From the NCBI GenBank assembly GCA_946557105.1, contig CAMNSZ010000002.1, positions 124,001 through 188,000 on the forward strand: a stretch of 64,000 nucleotides of DNA. The letters are read 5' to 3'. The notes below the pieces were generated by a model. The model searched no databases and was not told the DNA's origin. It saw only the letters and a program-made list of their open reading frames with translations. Source of the DNA: an uncultured Lachnospiraceae bacterium. GTDB lineage: Bacteria; Bacillota; Clostridia; Lachnospirales; Lachnospiraceae. This document shows positions 39,926-51,874 of this stretch, piece by piece. The position numbers and the translations under genes are program-made. Numbering within the stretch: position 1 is the stretch's first letter; each line of letters begins with the position of its first letter.

Positions 39926-41811
39926 TGCTCCTGTGCCCTTTCTGAAATAAATACGGTAATACTTCGTGCGGCAATGGTACGAACAGGCTCGCTGTCATCC
40001 GTTTTGTTAAGGTCCGGCCCGTCTGTCTGGCTTACCGTAGAAAACAGACGTTTCCAACGCATTCCCTTGGGAAGCTTTGGCAGCGCCAACGAATGCGGCT
40101 CCCAATGCATATTCACGCCAATATAAAGGAAATCATCCTCCTTACTGCGGTTTACCTTGACATACTTGCCACAATACATAATGCCCACATGACGATTAAA
40201 GCCTCCTGTCCGGGATCTCCATGCGCTCTCGCCATGATAGGACAGATCCGGATATCCGCAGGAAATATAATCCATAACTCTGGGTTCCCTATCCATATGC
40301 AAAATAGGATGCTTTTGTCTAAGCTCCACCAGCATTTTAAAAAATTCATGCAGCTCTTTATTTCTGTCCATATCCTTCCAATTCAGCCATGCAGTTTCAT
40401 TGTCCTGACAGTAGGGATTATTGTTGCCCTTTTGAGAATTGCCAAATTCGTCTCCCATAAATATAAGAGGGGTGGATTGTGAAAAAAACAGCATACACAT
40501 AGCGTTTTTGAGCTGCTTAATGCGAAGCTGGCGTACCTTTTTTCTGCGGGTTATACCTTCCTCACCGCAATTCCAGCTGCAATTATAGTCCGTGCCGTCG
40601 CGGTTATCCTCGCCGTTTTCCTCATTATGCTTCCTGTCATAGGAAACCATATCCCTCATCGTCAATGTATTATAATTGGAAAAATAATGGATTCTGCCCG
40701 CCTTTTGCGGAATGCTGCGCATCTGACGAAGCGCGGCGTCCAGTATATCCTCGTCACCCTTTAAAAACCGACGCATGTCATAAAGATAGTCATCCCGATA
40801 AAACGCAAGATTACTATAGTCAGGAAATTCCTCCTTATCATACAGGCTGTCCGTATCAAAATGATAATACCAAAGCTTACTGTCCGTCAAAAGCGCATCC
40901 TGAGCCAATAGCGTAACCGGTAGGTTTTCCCCCATCAGATGAAAACCGTCCACATGATATTCCAATACCCAAAAGCGCAGTATTTCCGCTATTTCCCCCC
41001 GCTTTACTTCCTGTGGGAAATAAAATTGAAGCACTACCTCCATACCGTTTTTATGAAATTCCCTTACCAGCTCCTTAAATTCCCTTCCGGAGTCCTCTCC
41101 CGCGGCATATGCCGCCTTGGGCGCATAATAGTAGCCCCTTGTATAGCCCCAATAATTAAGCTTAGGCTTTTCGACCGTCTTATAACCGGCTTCCTTTGTT
41201 TCATCCCCCACTGGCTGTTCCAAAAACTCATAAATCGGCTGAAGCTCCACCGTTGTAATCCCACATTCCTTAAGATAGGGTATCTTTTCTGTAAGACCTG
41301 CAAAGGTTCCCCTGCATTTTACATTGGAAGAAGCATGCTTTGTAAAGCCGCGCACATGAAGACAATAGCAAATACATGTCCGGTAAGGAATTCTTGGGTT
41401 TTCGTCATTCTGCCAGTCAAAATCCCGGCTCCCCAAAACAGCCTTTAAATCACTGTTCCTCCGCTCCCTCCCGTACACGGTCTTGCCCAAAAAGCCTCTG
41501 GCGCAGGGATCCGCTACAATACTGTCTCCTTCGTAAAACTGATATGACACGCTTTCCGCCGCTATATTCCCCACATGCTTACTATAGATATTACCTACTC
41601 TCTCCTCGCGCTTAAACGCTATTTTTTCCTTAAGCCGCCCTGTCCTTTTGTTATATAAAAGAATACCGCAGGAATCCGCATTTGAAGCAAAGGCAAAGCG
41701 AATTCCCTCCTCCTCTCTATGCGCTCCTAATGGATATGGTACAAATCTGTCATTCCAAGTCATCCGATAACCACACCTTTCCAATATATGATTTACACAG
41801 CCACTTACCAT
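39922..41811 (-). CDS. alpha-amylase-family (GH13) glycogen debranching / isoamylase-like enzyme
   Basis: 629 aa; 'VELQPIYEF', 'YWGYTRGYYYAPKAAYA', 'MLFFSQSTPLIFMGDEFGNSQKGNNNPYCQDNETAWLNW'. Confidence 0.85.
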   Translation of the reverse strand: MVSGCVNHILERCGYRMTWNDRFVPYPLGAHREEEGIRFAFASNADSCGILLYNKRTGRLKEKIAFKREERVGNIYSKHVGNIAAESVSYQFYEGDSIVADPCARGFLGKTVYGRERRNSDLKAVLGSRDFDWQNDENPRIPYRTCICYCLHVRGFTKHASSNVKCRGTFAGLTEKIPYLKECGITTVELQPIYEFLEQPVGDETKEAGYKTVEKPKLNYWGYTRGYYYAPKAAYAAGEDSGREFKELVREFHKNGMEVVLQFYFPQEVKRGEIAEILRFWVLEYHVDGFHLMGENLPVTLLAQDALLTDSKLWYYHFDTDSLYDKEEFPDYSNLAFYRDDYLYDMRRFLKGDEDILDAALRQMRSIPQKAGRIHYFSNYNTLTMRDMVSYDRKHNEENGEDNRDGTDYNCSWNCGEEGITRRKKVRQLRIKQLKNAMCMLFFSQSTPLIFMGDEFGNSQKGNNNPYCQDNETAWLNWKDMDRNKELHEFFKMLVELRQKHPILHMDREPRVMDYISCGYPDLSYHGESAWRSRTGGFNRHVGIMYCGKYVKVNRSKEDDFLYIGVNMHWEPHSLALPKLPKGMRWKRLFSTVSQTDGPDLNKTDDSEPVRTIAARSITVFISERAQEQ

Positions 41812-42056
41812 TCCGTCCGTACAGTCCGATAAATATAAGTCAGTAACAGTTCAGCGGTGCCATTGCGGCACAATCCATATTACACGGAGATTTAGTTACA
41901 ATATATTTATTATAATGTATTGCAGAAAAAATCACAAGCGGTTATACTTATGAGATAAATAAAAAGTAACGGTTCAGCCCTCCAGATGTGCCTGCATAAA
42001 TAAATGCGAATCATAATGATTTCACGGCTGAATTGTAACAAAAAAGGAGAATTCAT

Positions 42057-42377
42057 ATGGCAAAACACAATGACTTTGAATCTGAAGAAATGACCCTGAC
42101 GCTGGATTTGGACGACGGCACCTCCGTTACCTGTGCCGTTATCACTATTCTCACCGTAGAAGAAAAGGATTACATCGTAGTTCTTCCTCTGGACGAAAAC
42201 GGTGAGAACACCGACGGTGAGGTCTGGTTCTACCGTTATAGCGAAAATCCGGACGACCCCAACGAAGAGCCTCAGCTGGGATATATCGATGATGACGACG
42301 AATACGAGACGGTTGTGGACGCTTTTGACGAATATTTGGACAATTGCGAGTTTGACGAGGTCGTGGACGAGCCGTAA
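42057..42377 (+). CDS. DUF1292 family protein
   Basis: 106-aa acidic protein; 'LTLDLDDGTSVTCAVITILTVEEKDYIVVLPLDENGEN'. Confidence 0.85.
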   Translation: MAKHNDFESEEMTLTLDLDDGTSVTCAVITILTVEEKDYIVVLPLDENGENTDGEVWFYRYSENPDDPNEEPQLGYIDDDDEYETVVDAFDEYLDNCEFDEVVDEP

Positions 42378-42387
42378 CCTCTCCCCC

Positions 42388-44472
42388 TCAAAGCAGCGGA
42401 TTTAAAAATCTTGAAGGCAGTCTGGAGCGTTTTCCCGTACCGATAAGGTAGGAAAGCTCCAGATTTTCTTTCGCCCTTGTCATGGCTACATACAAAATTC
42501 TCCTCTCCTCCTCATATTCCTCCGTACTGCGCAAATTACCATGAGGATAAATACCTTCATTGCAATCCGGCAGCCATACGCTCTCAAATTCCAGACCCTT
42601 TGCCCCGTGTACGGTCATAAGCCGAACGGCCATGTCCTGCGCGCCGCAAGCCTGCGCTGTATAAAGACCGTCTCCGCATCGGTGCTTCTCGTGTAATCCG
42701 TTACTGCTCTGCCCTAGGTTCTGTAAGTCCTGCGTAAAACTTTTTTGCGCCCGACTCCATTTTTTAAGACTCTCATATCCGAAGGCATCCTCACCCAGCC
42801 AGTCCAAGATTTCCTGCCATTCATCATATCTGTCCGGACTTCCCTCCGAAAGTCTTTTCAGATAAACATCATACCCTACGGCACGCCTGATATACTGCAC
42901 TCCCAAGTAAAGAGACAGATGTTCCAGACAACATAAATGCTTTTGCAGTCTCTCCAGTTCTTTGAGCGCCCGCTGCTTATCGGTCCTACAGACATTTTCT
43001 CCTGTTCTTATATGATGAAGCATCTGGGAAATATTTTTCGCATTTATCCCCACCGCCTCCCTGCTTATATATCTGCATGGCTTGTTCATAATCCGCAGGA
43101 AGGACTCCCTGCTCCATTCCCCCGCCGCCAGCCAAAGATATGCCATTATGTCTTTTACTATAAAATGTTCGTAAATACTCTCGGATTTTTCTTTCATAAT
43201 GTATGGTATGTTCAATTTATCCAATGTAACCGCAAACCGCTGCATCTGCATATTGGTGCGAAACAAAACTGCCCGGCTTTCGTCTTTTGCTCTCTGTTCC
43301 AGCCGTTTTGCCACATAGTGATACTGCTCCTTTTGTGTTCCGAAAGAAATCACCTGCACCCATTTGTTTCGGGGCTCAATACTTTTTTCTATGTCCGCTA
43401 CGCTTATGCCCGTCGGTTTTGCTGTTTCTTCCGTGCTTACACTCCTTCGGTGATTTTCTTTTTCTCCGTCTCGATATTCCCCGTACGCCTCCTTCCATGA
43501 ATACAGCTTTTTGGAATAACGATTTTTGTTTTCCTCAATTACCTTTAGGGAGGAGTCCACAATCTCCTGACTGCTTCGGTAATTTATATCTAAAAGCTGT
43601 CTTTCTGCACCATAGTCCTCCTCAAACCTTTTCAGACACGAGAAATCCGCTCCCCGGAAGCCATAGATTGCCTGATCGTCGTCTCCTACTGCAAAAAGCG
43701 AATAAGGCGGCTTGGAAAGCAGTGACACCACTTTGTACTGGCAAGGGTTGATATCCTGAAATTCATCCAATAGAATATAGTCGAAGCGTTCCTGCCAGAA
43801 GCTTCTAATGGTCTTGTCCTCCTCCAGCATTTTCCCGCATTCATAAACCATATCGTCAAAATCCATTCCGCCAATATCGTTTCTCGCCCGCTCGTATTCC
43901 CGGAAGATATTTTCAAAGCTCTTACGCCGCTTTGGCAGCACTTTTCTCTTCGCAGCCTCCATATCGCCGGTATTCTTATAATAGCCGATGGCGCCCAACA
44001 GTTCTGCAACGACAGCCTGCCCCGCTACAGCGGATATATCTGCGTGTTTCCTTCCTGCTGCTATGAGAAATTCCGCGCCTTGCTCCTCCCCGCAGTATTT
44101 CCCTACTAACGGCAATAGCAGCTCTTTCTTTTGCGCCGCAGACAATATATTATTTGATTGTAACACATGGGATTTTCTTAGAATTTGATAAAAAACAGAA
44201 TGAAAGGTTCCGAAATTGACAGGGCTGCCGGCGCCTTTTCCAATGCCCGCCTGCCTGCAAAAGCGACTCTGCATGGAAAGAGCCGCCTCCTTTGTGAAGG
44301 TAAGCACCAAGATTTTCTCGGGAGAAACCTTTCTTTCTTCCAGCAGATAATTGATACGTTGAACCACGACGGTAGTTTTGCCGGAGCCGGGACCCGCCAA
44401 CACCAGCAGCGGACCCTCTCCGTATGTCACAGCCCTTCGCTGTGCTTCGTTTAATTGCTCCAGATTAAGCAT
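42388..44472 (-). CDS. UvrD/Rep-family ATP-dependent DNA helicase
   Basis: 694 aa; '[20 protein letters not shown]', '[18 protein letters not shown]', '[24 protein letters not shown]'. Confidence 0.92.
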   Translation of the reverse strand: MLNLEQLNEAQRRAVTYGEGPLLVLAGPGSGKTTVVVQRINYLLEERKVSPEKILVLTFTKEAALSMQSRFCRQAGIGKGAGSPVNFGTFHSVFYQILRKSHVLQSNNILSAAQKKELLLPLVGKYCGEEQGAEFLIAAGRKHADISAVAGQAVVAELLGAIGYYKNTGDMEAAKRKVLPKRRKSFENIFREYERARNDIGGMDFDDMVYECGKMLEEDKTIRSFWQERFDYILLDEFQDINPCQYKVVSLLSKPPYSLFAVGDDDQAIYGFRGADFSCLKRFEEDYGAERQLLDINYRSSQEIVDSSLKVIEENKNRYSKKLYSWKEAYGEYRDGEKENHRRSVSTEETAKPTGISVADIEKSIEPRNKWVQVISFGTQKEQYHYVAKRLEQRAKDESRAVLFRTNMQMQRFAVTLDKLNIPYIMKEKSESIYEHFIVKDIMAYLWLAAGEWSRESFLRIMNKPCRYISREAVGINAKNISQMLHHIRTGENVCRTDKQRALKELERLQKHLCCLEHLSLYLGVQYIRRAVGYDVYLKRLSEGSPDRYDEWQEILDWLGEDAFGYESLKKWSRAQKSFTQDLQNLGQSSNGLHEKHRCGDGLYTAQACGAQDMAVRLMTVHGAKGLEFESVWLPDCNEGIYPHGNLRSTEEYEEERRILYVAMTRAKENLELSYLIGTGKRSRLPSRFLNPLL

Positions 44473-45922
44473 TCTGTAATAGCCCGATTCCTCTTCGTAT
44501 TCTCTTTAATGACTCCTCCTTACCCAAAATCTCCATGATTTCGGTAGCTCCCGCAGGAGTCATCTGCTTGCCGGATACCGCCGTACGAATAGGCCACATT
44601 ACATAACCATTCTTACAGCCTGTCTCCTCCACATATTTTACAAGAGTCCGATACAGCCCGTCGTTACTGTAATCCTCCTGTGTTTCCAGCAATGGCAGCA
44701 CCTCTGTAAGCACCTTAAGAGAGGAAGCGCTATCCGTCTTCATCTTTTTATGGGTATACATTGCCACATCATATTCCGGCAGCTCCTCAAAGAAATCAAC
44801 ATGCTCCGCAATATCGAGAAATACCTCTATACGGGTTTTTACCATAGAGGCAATCTTCTTTAAATCAAAATCCTTTTTCAGAGTCTGCCTCAAATATGGC
44901 TCCGCCATTTTATAAAAAACATCAAAATCCATTGCCTTCAGATACTCGCCGTTCATCCACCTAAGCTTTACAATGTCAAAGACTGCAGGGGATTTGCTGA
45001 TTCTGCGATAATCGAAGCTTCTAATCAACTCGTCCAAGGTAAAGATTTCACAGTTATCCTCAGGGCTCCAGCCAAGCAGAGCCACATAATTGATAATTGC
45101 CTCTGTCACAAAACCTTGCTCCAACAAATCTTCAAAGGAGGAATGTCCGCTTCTCTTGGACAATTTCTTATGATTCTCATCGGTAATCAGAGGCAGATGG
45201 ATATAAACCGGAACCTCCCACCCAAACGCCTCATAAAGCCTCACATACTTCGGTGATGAAGAGAGATATTCGTTTCCCCTCACCACATGAGTAATATTCA
45301 TAGTATGGTCGTCCACTACATTGGCAAAATTATAAGTAGGGTAGCCGTCCGATTTAATAAGAATCATATCATCCAGCTCCCCGTTGTCTACGGTAATATC
45401 CCCGTAAAGCTCATCATGAAAGGTAGTGGTTCCCTCCGTGGGATTGTTCTGGCGGATAACAAAGGGCTTACCGGCCGCCAGATTGGCTTCAACCTCCTCC
45501 TTGGAAAGGGAAAGGCAATGTTTGTCATAAATCATAATTTCCTTACCTTCCACAATTTCCGTCTTCAGGGAAGCAAGCCTCTCCTTGTCACAAAAGCAAT
45601 AATATGCCTCCCCCTTGTCAATCAGCTCTTTGGCATATTTCATATAGATACCGGTCTTCATACGCTCGCTCTGCACATAAGGACCGTATCCTCCGTCCTT
45701 ATCAGGGCCTTCGTCATGCTTAAGCCCTGCCTTCTCCAGCGTACGGTAAATAATTTCCGTTGCGCCCTCCACAAATCTCTCCTGATCCGTGTCCTCAATA
45801 CGCAGCATAAAATCTCCGCCCTCATGCTTGGCTATCAAAAACTCATATAATGCGGAGCGCAGGTTTCCCACATGCATTTTACCGGTGGGGCTTGGTGCGT
45901 AGCGTGTCCTTATCTTTGTCAT
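44465..45922 (-). CDS. gltX: glutamyl-tRNA synthetase
   Basis: 485 aa; '[25 protein letters not shown]', '[11 protein letters not shown]'. Confidence 0.96.
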   Translation of the reverse strand: MTKIRTRYAPSPTGKMHVGNLRSALYEFLIAKHEGGDFMLRIEDTDQERFVEGATEIIYRTLEKAGLKHDEGPDKDGGYGPYVQSERMKTGIYMKYAKELIDKGEAYYCFCDKERLASLKTEIVEGKEIMIYDKHCLSLSKEEVEANLAAGKPFVIRQNNPTEGTTTFHDELYGDITVDNGELDDMILIKSDGYPTYNFANVVDDHTMNITHVVRGNEYLSSSPKYVRLYEAFGWEVPVYIHLPLITDENHKKLSKRSGHSSFEDLLEQGFVTEAIINYVALLGWSPEDNCEIFTLDELIRSFDYRRISKSPAVFDIVKLRWMNGEYLKAMDFDVFYKMAEPYLRQTLKKDFDLKKIASMVKTRIEVFLDIAEHVDFFEELPEYDVAMYTHKKMKTDSASSLKVLTEVLPLLETQEDYSNDGLYRTLVKYVEETGCKNGYVMWPIRTAVSGKQMTPAGATEIMEILGKEESLKRIRRGIGLLQNA

Positions 45923-46050
45923 TTCTTATTCTACTTCCTTTCTTATAAAGATTTTCTTACTTTTACCATTTGTGTTGATGAATACTTATTCTCAAAATTC
46001 TTCGTCAAATATCCAAACGTGCAAATGCCACAGATAACTTCCTGTTCACT

Positions 46051-46374
46051 CTAAATAGTTATTCGTTTATCGTTTACCATATCTGTATAATAAATTATTT
46101 CTTTATTTAGGGATTTTGCAAACTCTATTTCGCCTTTGGTACTGCTCCCTATATAATTATCTATATTTACTACCAAAACAGTGTCGGATATCTTGATTCT
46201 CTCCTTATGCATTGCGCCAAATATATTCTTATCTTCATCCGTATAAGCATTTATGTCAGGGTTTGTGGGAATTATCATATTTAACACACAATTGCCCTGC
46301 AATGTTATTTTCTCTGCAAGCTTCATGATTTCATCCTTAAACCTCAAGCTTCCGCATATCGTTATTATTTTCAT
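46051..46374 (-). CDS. nucleoside 2-deoxyribosyltransferase-like protein
   Basis: 107 aa; 'MKIITICGSLRFKDEIMKLAEKI...HKERIKISDTVLVVNIDNYIGSSTKGEIEFAKSLNKEIIYY'. Confidence 0.65.
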   Translation of the reverse strand: MKIITICGSLRFKDEIMKLAEKITLQGNCVLNMIIPTNPDINAYTDEDKNIFGAMHKERIKISDTVLVVNIDNYIGSSTKGEIEFAKSLNKEIIYYTDMVNDKRITI

Positions 46375-46404
46375 TTAACAGCCTCCTCCTTTGCAGATTC
46401 GGAT

Positions 46405-47955
46405 TTATCCGTGTACCGCCGCTTTTTCAGCGGAATCTTCCAGCACACAGTCCTGTCCGCAGCCTTCGTCGGGAACCGCCTTGGGAGCCGACCGCTTAAA
46501 TTTCTCCAGCTCCTTTGCCGCCTGAGAGATTGCAATGTTGGTTCCCGCGCCGGCGACGCAGCCTCCGGGGCACGCCATTCCCTCTATCAGACAGCCGTTC
46601 ATCCTGCCGCTTTTTGCAAGCAGTAAGATTTTTTTACATTCGGCAAGGCTTTCCGCGTGCTCGATATGCACTTTAGTTTCGGGATAATACTCGTTGATAC
46701 ACTGCTCGATAGCGCTTGCAACGCCGCCGGCAACGCCATAGCCGCGGCCTGCGCCGGTTGCGTCCTGCATTTCGTCCATTGCCTTGATTTCCTCTAACAG
46801 AATTCCCCTCGCCTCAAACATGCCCGTAAGCTCCTCAAAGGTTATGACAAAGTCCACGTCCGAACGCACCGTTCTGCGGCTCGCCTCCAGCTTCTTCGAC
46901 GCACAGGGTCCGATAAACACTACAGATGCGTCGGGATGCTCCTTTTTAATAACTCTTGCGGTAGCCACCATAGGAGTCAGCTCATTACTGATTTTGTCCA
47001 TAGTCTCTGGGAATAATGTCTTTGCCATCATGGACCAGGAAGGACAGCAGGAGGTCAAGGCAAATGCCTGCTTGCCGCTTGCGACCTCCTTCACATAATG
47101 CTCCGCCTCCGCCATACAGCCCATATCGGCGCCGATTGCCGTCTCATACACATCCGCAAAGCCAAGCTCCTTAAGCGCCGTCTTAAACATATCGGGCGTC
47201 ACCTTCGGCCCGAACTGTCCTACAAACGCAGGCGCCACCTGCGCAATAATCTTCCTGCCAGACTGCATGGCACGGATTAACTGAAAAATTTGCGACTTAT
47301 CGGCAATTGCTCCAAACGGACAGCTTACCATGCATTGTCCGCAGGACACGCACAAATCATTATCAATCACGGCACGACCTACTCTGTCGGACTTAATTGC
47401 ATTGATGCCGCAGGCCGCCTTACAGGGCCGCTCCTTGTGACATATGGCGTCATAAGGGCAGACCTGCTTACATCGCCCGCACTTTATGCATTTTTCCTGA
47501 TCAATCACGGATTTACCGCTTGCCATAGTAATTGCATCCCTTGGACAAACCGCCTGACAGGGATGCGCCACGCAGCCCATACAGGAACTGGTAATCTCAT
47601 AGCAGTTCTCGGGGCAGGCGTTACAGGCGGAAGGAATGACCTGCATAAGAGGGGGCTCATAATATTTCTCATCGATATTACTCTCCTCAAGTCCCTGCGT
47701 CAGATGACCCGGCCTCTCCCTGTTCTCCGGTCTTAAGCTCATTCCCATGGCGAGACGGATACGCTCCCTGATAATCGCCCTGTCACGATACACACTCTCC
47801 AAATAAACGGATTCCTCATAATCCACTATCTGATAGGGCAGCGCCTCCATATCATCCTTCAAATTAGTGGAGTGATACGCAAGATTCGCCACTTCTTTGA
47901 AAACTCTTCTACGGCGCTGTCTTACCGGGGTGTCAATACCTCTCATATTGCTCAT
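46405..47955 (-). CDS. [FeFe]-hydrogenase-like protein with N-terminal 4Fe-4S clusters
   Basis: 516 aa; ferredoxin motifs CxxCxxC..CP; H-cluster motifs 'TSCCPSW', 'GPCASKKLEA', 'EGMACPGGCVAGAG'. Confidence 0.9.
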   Translation of the reverse strand: MSNMRGIDTPVRQRRRRVFKEVANLAYHSTNLKDDMEALPYQIVDYEESVYLESVYRDRAIIRERIRLAMGMSLRPENRERPGHLTQGLEESNIDEKYYEPPLMQVIPSACNACPENCYEITSSCMGCVAHPCQAVCPRDAITMASGKSVIDQEKCIKCGRCKQVCPYDAICHKERPCKAACGINAIKSDRVGRAVIDNDLCVSCGQCMVSCPFGAIADKSQIFQLIRAMQSGRKIIAQVAPAFVGQFGPKVTPDMFKTALKELGFADVYETAIGADMGCMAEAEHYVKEVASGKQAFALTSCCPSWSMMAKTLFPETMDKISNELTPMVATARVIKKEHPDASVVFIGPCASKKLEASRRTVRSDVDFVITFEELTGMFEARGILLEEIKAMDEMQDATGAGRGYGVAGGVASAIEQCINEYYPETKVHIEHAESLAECKKILLLAKSGRMNGCLIEGMACPGGCVAGAGTNIAISQAAKELEKFKRSAPKAVPDEGCGQDCVLEDSAEKAAVHG

Positions 47956-48003
47956 ATTAATACCTGCTTTCCAGACTTTTATGAAATATTGGCTGCTCTC
48001 CCT

Positions 48004-48570
48004 TTACCAGCTTTTGATAAAGGTATCTACATAGTTGTCAAGACATTTCCTGATAACCTCTATGGCTTCCTCGCGGTTTCCCTTCTCATTTATTGCCGTT
48101 GTCTTGTTTTCCAACGCCTTATATACAGTGAAGAAATGTTCCATCTCGTTCACTAAATGAGGCGGCAGCTCGGTGATATCCTTATAGCAATTATAATTGG
48201 GATCATTAAAGGGAACCGCAATAATTTTCTCGTCGTTTTTGCCGTTATCCAGCATGGAAATCACACCGATGGGATAGGCCCTCACCAAGGTCAAGGGCTG
48301 AACCGGCTCCGAACAAAGAAGCAGCACATCCAGCGGGTCGCCGTCGTCGCCGTAGGTACGGGGAATAAATCCGTAATTTGCAGGATAGTGGGTAGAGGTA
48401 TGTAAAATACGGTCCAATATTAAAAATCCCGTCTCCTTATCCAGTTCATATTTATTCTTGCTTCCCTTGGATATTTCAATAACGCAGATAAAATCCGTGG
48501 GCGTCACCCTCTGGGTGCTCATTGTATGCCAAATACTTCCGTTTATTTCTTTCATGGATTCCCTCCTCAT
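48004..48570 (-). CDS. ppa: inorganic pyrophosphatase
   Basis: 188 aa; 'EISKGSKNKYELDKETGFLILDRILHTSTHYPANYGFIPRTYGDDGDPLDVLLL'. Confidence 0.93.
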   Translation of the reverse strand: MRRESMKEINGSIWHTMSTQRVTPTDFICVIEISKGSKNKYELDKETGFLILDRILHTSTHYPANYGFIPRTYGDDGDPLDVLLLCSEPVQPLTLVRAYPIGVISMLDNGKNDEKIIAVPFNDPNYNCYKDITELPPHLVNEMEHFFTVYKALENKTTAINEKGNREEAIEVIRKCLDNYVDTFIKSW

Positions 48571-48658
48571 TCTTTCACCATGATTCTAATGCCGCTCTTT
48601 TAACGATGCCGCTCCTCCAAACTGCGCGTATCTTATACCGACGGACGAAACGCGATAA

Positions 48659-49906
48659 TTAATCCCGTACCTGTCCGCTGCCGCGAACGATATATTTGTA
48701 GGAGGTAAGCTCCTTTAAGCCCATGGGACCTCTTGCATGCAGTTTCTGGGTACTGATACCGATTTCCGCCCCAAAGCCAAATTCAAAGCCGTCCGTAAAA
48801 CGCGTGGAGGCATTTACATACACACATGCGGAGTCAACCTCCCGAAGAAATTGCTCGGCCGTTTCTTTATTTTCCGTGACAATGCAATCCGAATGTCCTG
48901 TATTATATTTGTTGATATGAGCAATCGCCTCCTCCACGCTCCCCACGGTTTTCATGGAAATAATATAGTCAAGATATTCCTTCCCGTAATCCTCCTCGGT
49001 AGCAGGCAGGCAATCCTGCAATACCTGTCTGATTTCCTCATCGCCCCGCATTTCCACATTTTTTGTGCCAAGAGCCTCTGCCAGCTTAGGCAGTAACGCT
49101 TCCTTTATATCCCTATGAACCGCCAGCGATTCACAGGCATTGCAGACGCCGATACGCTGTGTCTTTGCATTGAAAATAATCCTTACGGCAACGTCCAAAT
49201 CCGCATCTCTATCAACATAAACATGACAATTACCCGTTCCGGTCTCGATTACGGGAATGGTGCTGTTTTCCACCACGCTGCGTATAAGCCCCGCTCCTCC
49301 TCGCGGAATCAGCACATCCACATATTTGTTCAGCTTCATAAAGGCTGCCGTCACGCTTCTGTCCGTATCCTCAATCAACTGAACCGCCTCCTGCGTCACG
49401 CCGCATTCCTCCAGTGCGGCGCCAAGCACCTTAACAATCGCCTTGTTGGAAAAGACGGCGTCGCTTCCTCCTTTTAAAATAACGGCATTACCCGTCTTAA
49501 AGCAAAGCCCGAAAGCGTCCGCCGTAACATTTGGGCGGGATTCATAAATAATCCCTATAACTCCCAAGGGCACTCTTCTCTTTTCTATCAAAAGACCGTT
49601 AGGGCGTTCAAACCGCTCCATGACCTCTCCCACATAATCAGGCAGCTTTGCTATTTGGCGCAAGCCCTCCGCCATTGCTTCCAGTCTTGCATCATTCAGG
49701 CGCAGCCTGTCTAACAGGCCCGAATGCATTCCGTTTTTTTCTCCGTTCTCAATATCCTTTTCATTTGCCGCCAAAAGCTCGCCCTTATGATCCAAAAGCC
49801 GCTTCGCGGCACAAAGAAGCGCCTTATTCTTGGTATCCTCATTAAGCTTCTGCAATAAATATTTTGCCGTGACCGCTCTTTGCCCCATCGCCTCTAAATC
49901 TGTCAT
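48659..49906 (-). CDS. proA: glutamate-5-semialdehyde dehydrogenase
   Basis: 415 aa; '[36 protein letters not shown]', '[25 protein letters not shown]'. Confidence 0.96.
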   Translation of the reverse strand: MTDLEAMGQRAVTAKYLLQKLNEDTKNKALLCAAKRLLDHKGELLAANEKDIENGEKNGMHSGLLDRLRLNDARLEAMAEGLRQIAKLPDYVGEVMERFERPNGLLIEKRRVPLGVIGIIYESRPNVTADAFGLCFKTGNAVILKGGSDAVFSNKAIVKVLGAALEECGVTQEAVQLIEDTDRSVTAAFMKLNKYVDVLIPRGGAGLIRSVVENSTIPVIETGTGNCHVYVDRDADLDVAVRIIFNAKTQRIGVCNACESLAVHRDIKEALLPKLAEALGTKNVEMRGDEEIRQVLQDCLPATEEDYGKEYLDYIISMKTVGSVEEAIAHINKYNTGHSDCIVTENKETAEQFLREVDSACVYVNASTRFTDGFEFGFGAEIGISTQKLHARGPMGLKELTSYKYIVRGSGQVRD

Positions 49907-49957
49907 ACTCCCTCTTTTCTGCGCCGTAAACGCGCCTTATAACTTGCATTTTTACAT

Positions 49958-50557
49958 TTACATGCATATCACCTGATAGGGCTTTATGTCCTGCTCTTCA
50001 GAAGGGATATTCTGAAACACCTGACACCTGAAGCCTACCGCAATGGTCCGAAGCTGCAATGCCTCCTTGTTCCACAGATATCTGTCATAAAAGCCTTTTC
50101 CGTAACCGATGCGGTTTCTCCGCTCGTCAAAAACGGCGCCCGGCATCAGCATTAATGTCCGGCACGCAGCCTGCTCTTCGTAACAAAACGCTTCCGTATT
50201 TCCCGCAGGCTCTAAAATTCCCTTATAACCTACCGTCAACTGATCGAAGGAATGAATACGGTAAAATACCATGTCCTCCCCCTGTACCTTGGGAACAAAA
50301 AGCTTCTTCCCCTTTTTCAGGGCTTCCCTCAAAATTTCTCCGGTGTCTATCTCGCTTCCATAGCTTACAAAGCCTAGTATGTTTTCCGACAAGTAGAACC
50401 ATTGATGCCCCAAAATACGCTCCGTCAAGAGATATGCCGCTTTGCTGCGCTCCTCCCTTGTCAAAGCGTCTCTTGCCGCCAGCGCCAATTTTCGCAGCCT
50501 TGCCTTTTCGTCTTTTAGGGAAATATTTTGTTTGTCCTGTTTTTCTAATACTGTCAT
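49958..50557 (-). CDS. 5-formyltetrahydrofolate cyclo-ligase
   Basis: 199 aa; 'MPGAVFDERRNRIGYGKGFYDRYL'. Confidence 0.92.
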   Translation of the reverse strand: MTVLEKQDKQNISLKDEKARLRKLALAARDALTREERSKAAYLLTERILGHQWFYLSENILGFVSYGSEIDTGEILREALKKGKKLFVPKVQGEDMVFYRIHSFDQLTVGYKGILEPAGNTEAFCYEEQAACRTLMLMPGAVFDERRNRIGYGKGFYDRYLWNKEALQLRTIAVGFRCQVFQNIPSEEQDIKPYQVICM

Positions 50558-50766
50558 CTTTTTTTCTTTTTACTTAGCTTCTCGATACTGCCGTCCGGTC
50601 TTTCTATACTGATACTGTCCAGCTGTGCCTTCAGATTTGTGCGCACACTTTCTACATACTCCCTGCGCAAAGCCGCCTGCTCCTGCTTTTCCGTTTCCGT
50701 AAGCCCTTCTGCCTGTGATTTATGATATAACTCGTTGATTCGGCGGATTCTCTCCTCCATATTCAT
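50554..50766 (-). CDS. DUF896 domain-containing protein
   Basis: 70 aa; 'RIRRINELYHKSQAEGLTETEKQEQAALRREYVESVRTNLKAQLD'. Confidence 0.92.
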   Translation of the reverse strand: MNMEERIRRINELYHKSQAEGLTETEKQEQAALRREYVESVRTNLKAQLDSISIERPDGSIEKLSKKKKR

Positions 50767-50906
50767 AGTCCGTTCCTGCCTTTACCGAATTTTCCATCTG
50801 CATATTCTGCATTTATGCAATTCACCCATACCATTTATTTATGCACGTGTATTGTCTCTCCTACATTCAGGCAAACCACCCTGTCCGGCTTTCCTAATGA
50901 TGCACG

Positions 50907-51776
50907 TTAATTTTTATGCAGATTCTCCACAAATGCAGGCAAATCGAAGCCATCGTCTTTTTTTGCCACAAAAAGCGTTCCCTCGTGCCTGCCGTCCAGA
51001 ATCCTATGTAAAATACCGATATCCCTGCTGTTGGCAATCACCATATCCACGCCTGTGCTGGTTGCTATCTTAGCGGCAATCAGCTTAGTATTCATGCCTC
51101 CGGTACCCACATTGCTTCCTGTTGTCGCCTTGCCCATTTCCATAAGCTCATCCGTCAGCTCATCTACCTGCTCGATGAATTTAGCGTCATGGTTTTTTCG
51201 CGGGTCATCTGTGAACAAGCCGTCTATATCCGTCAGGAGAATTAATAAATCCGCCTCCGTCAAAGCCGCTACAATAGCCGAAAGAGTATCGTTATCACCG
51301 ATTTCAATCTCATAGGTCGCTACCGTATCGTTTTCATTTACAATGGGGATGACCCCCAGCTTCAAAAGCTCCGAAAAGGTATTATGGGCATTATAACGGT
51401 TTAAATTGTCGACTATAGTATTCTTCGTCATCAAAATTTGGGCTGCTACCTGATTATATTCCGCAAAAAGCTTCTGATATGTCATCATCAGCCTCGCCTG
51501 CCCGATAGCGGAGCAGGCCTGCTTTACGGCTATTGTCTCCGCCTGAGTCTTACCCGCTATTTCCTTTAGATGAACCGCCTTTTTCCCCGCCGCAATTGCT
51601 CCGGAGGTTACTAAAATCACTTCCTTATCCTGATTGCGTATATCACAAAGCTCCCTCACCAGCTTTTCCAGACGGATATAGTCCAAATCGCCTGTCTCCT
51701 TGTGCTGAAGGGAGGAAGAGCCAATCTTTACCACAATCCGCTTTTTATCCTTGATTTGTTCTCTTAAAGAATTCAC
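50907..51776 (-). CDS. proB: glutamate 5-kinase
   Basis: 289 aa; 'RIVVKIGSSSL', 'VILVTSGAIAAGKKAV', 'GSNVGTGGMNTKLIAAKIATSTGVDMVIAN'. Confidence 0.95.
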   Translation of the reverse strand: MNSLREQIKDKKRIVVKIGSSSLQHKETGDLDYIRLEKLVRELCDIRNQDKEVILVTSGAIAAGKKAVHLKEIAGKTQAETIAVKQACSAIGQARLMMTYQKLFAEYNQVAAQILMTKNTIVDNLNRYNAHNTFSELLKLGVIPIVNENDTVATYEIEIGDNDTLSAIVAALTEADLLILLTDIDGLFTDDPRKNHDAKFIEQVDELTDELMEMGKATTGSNVGTGGMNTKLIAAKIATSTGVDMVIANSRDIGILHRILDGRHEGTLFVAKKDDGFDLPAFVENLHKN

Positions 51777-51874
51777 TGTTCTAGCCTATCTGCATGTTGC
51801 GCACTCATGCCGTAATTTATCTGAACCCGCTTTTTTGTTCAATTTCTATATTTTACTTTATTTACCCTGTTCCG

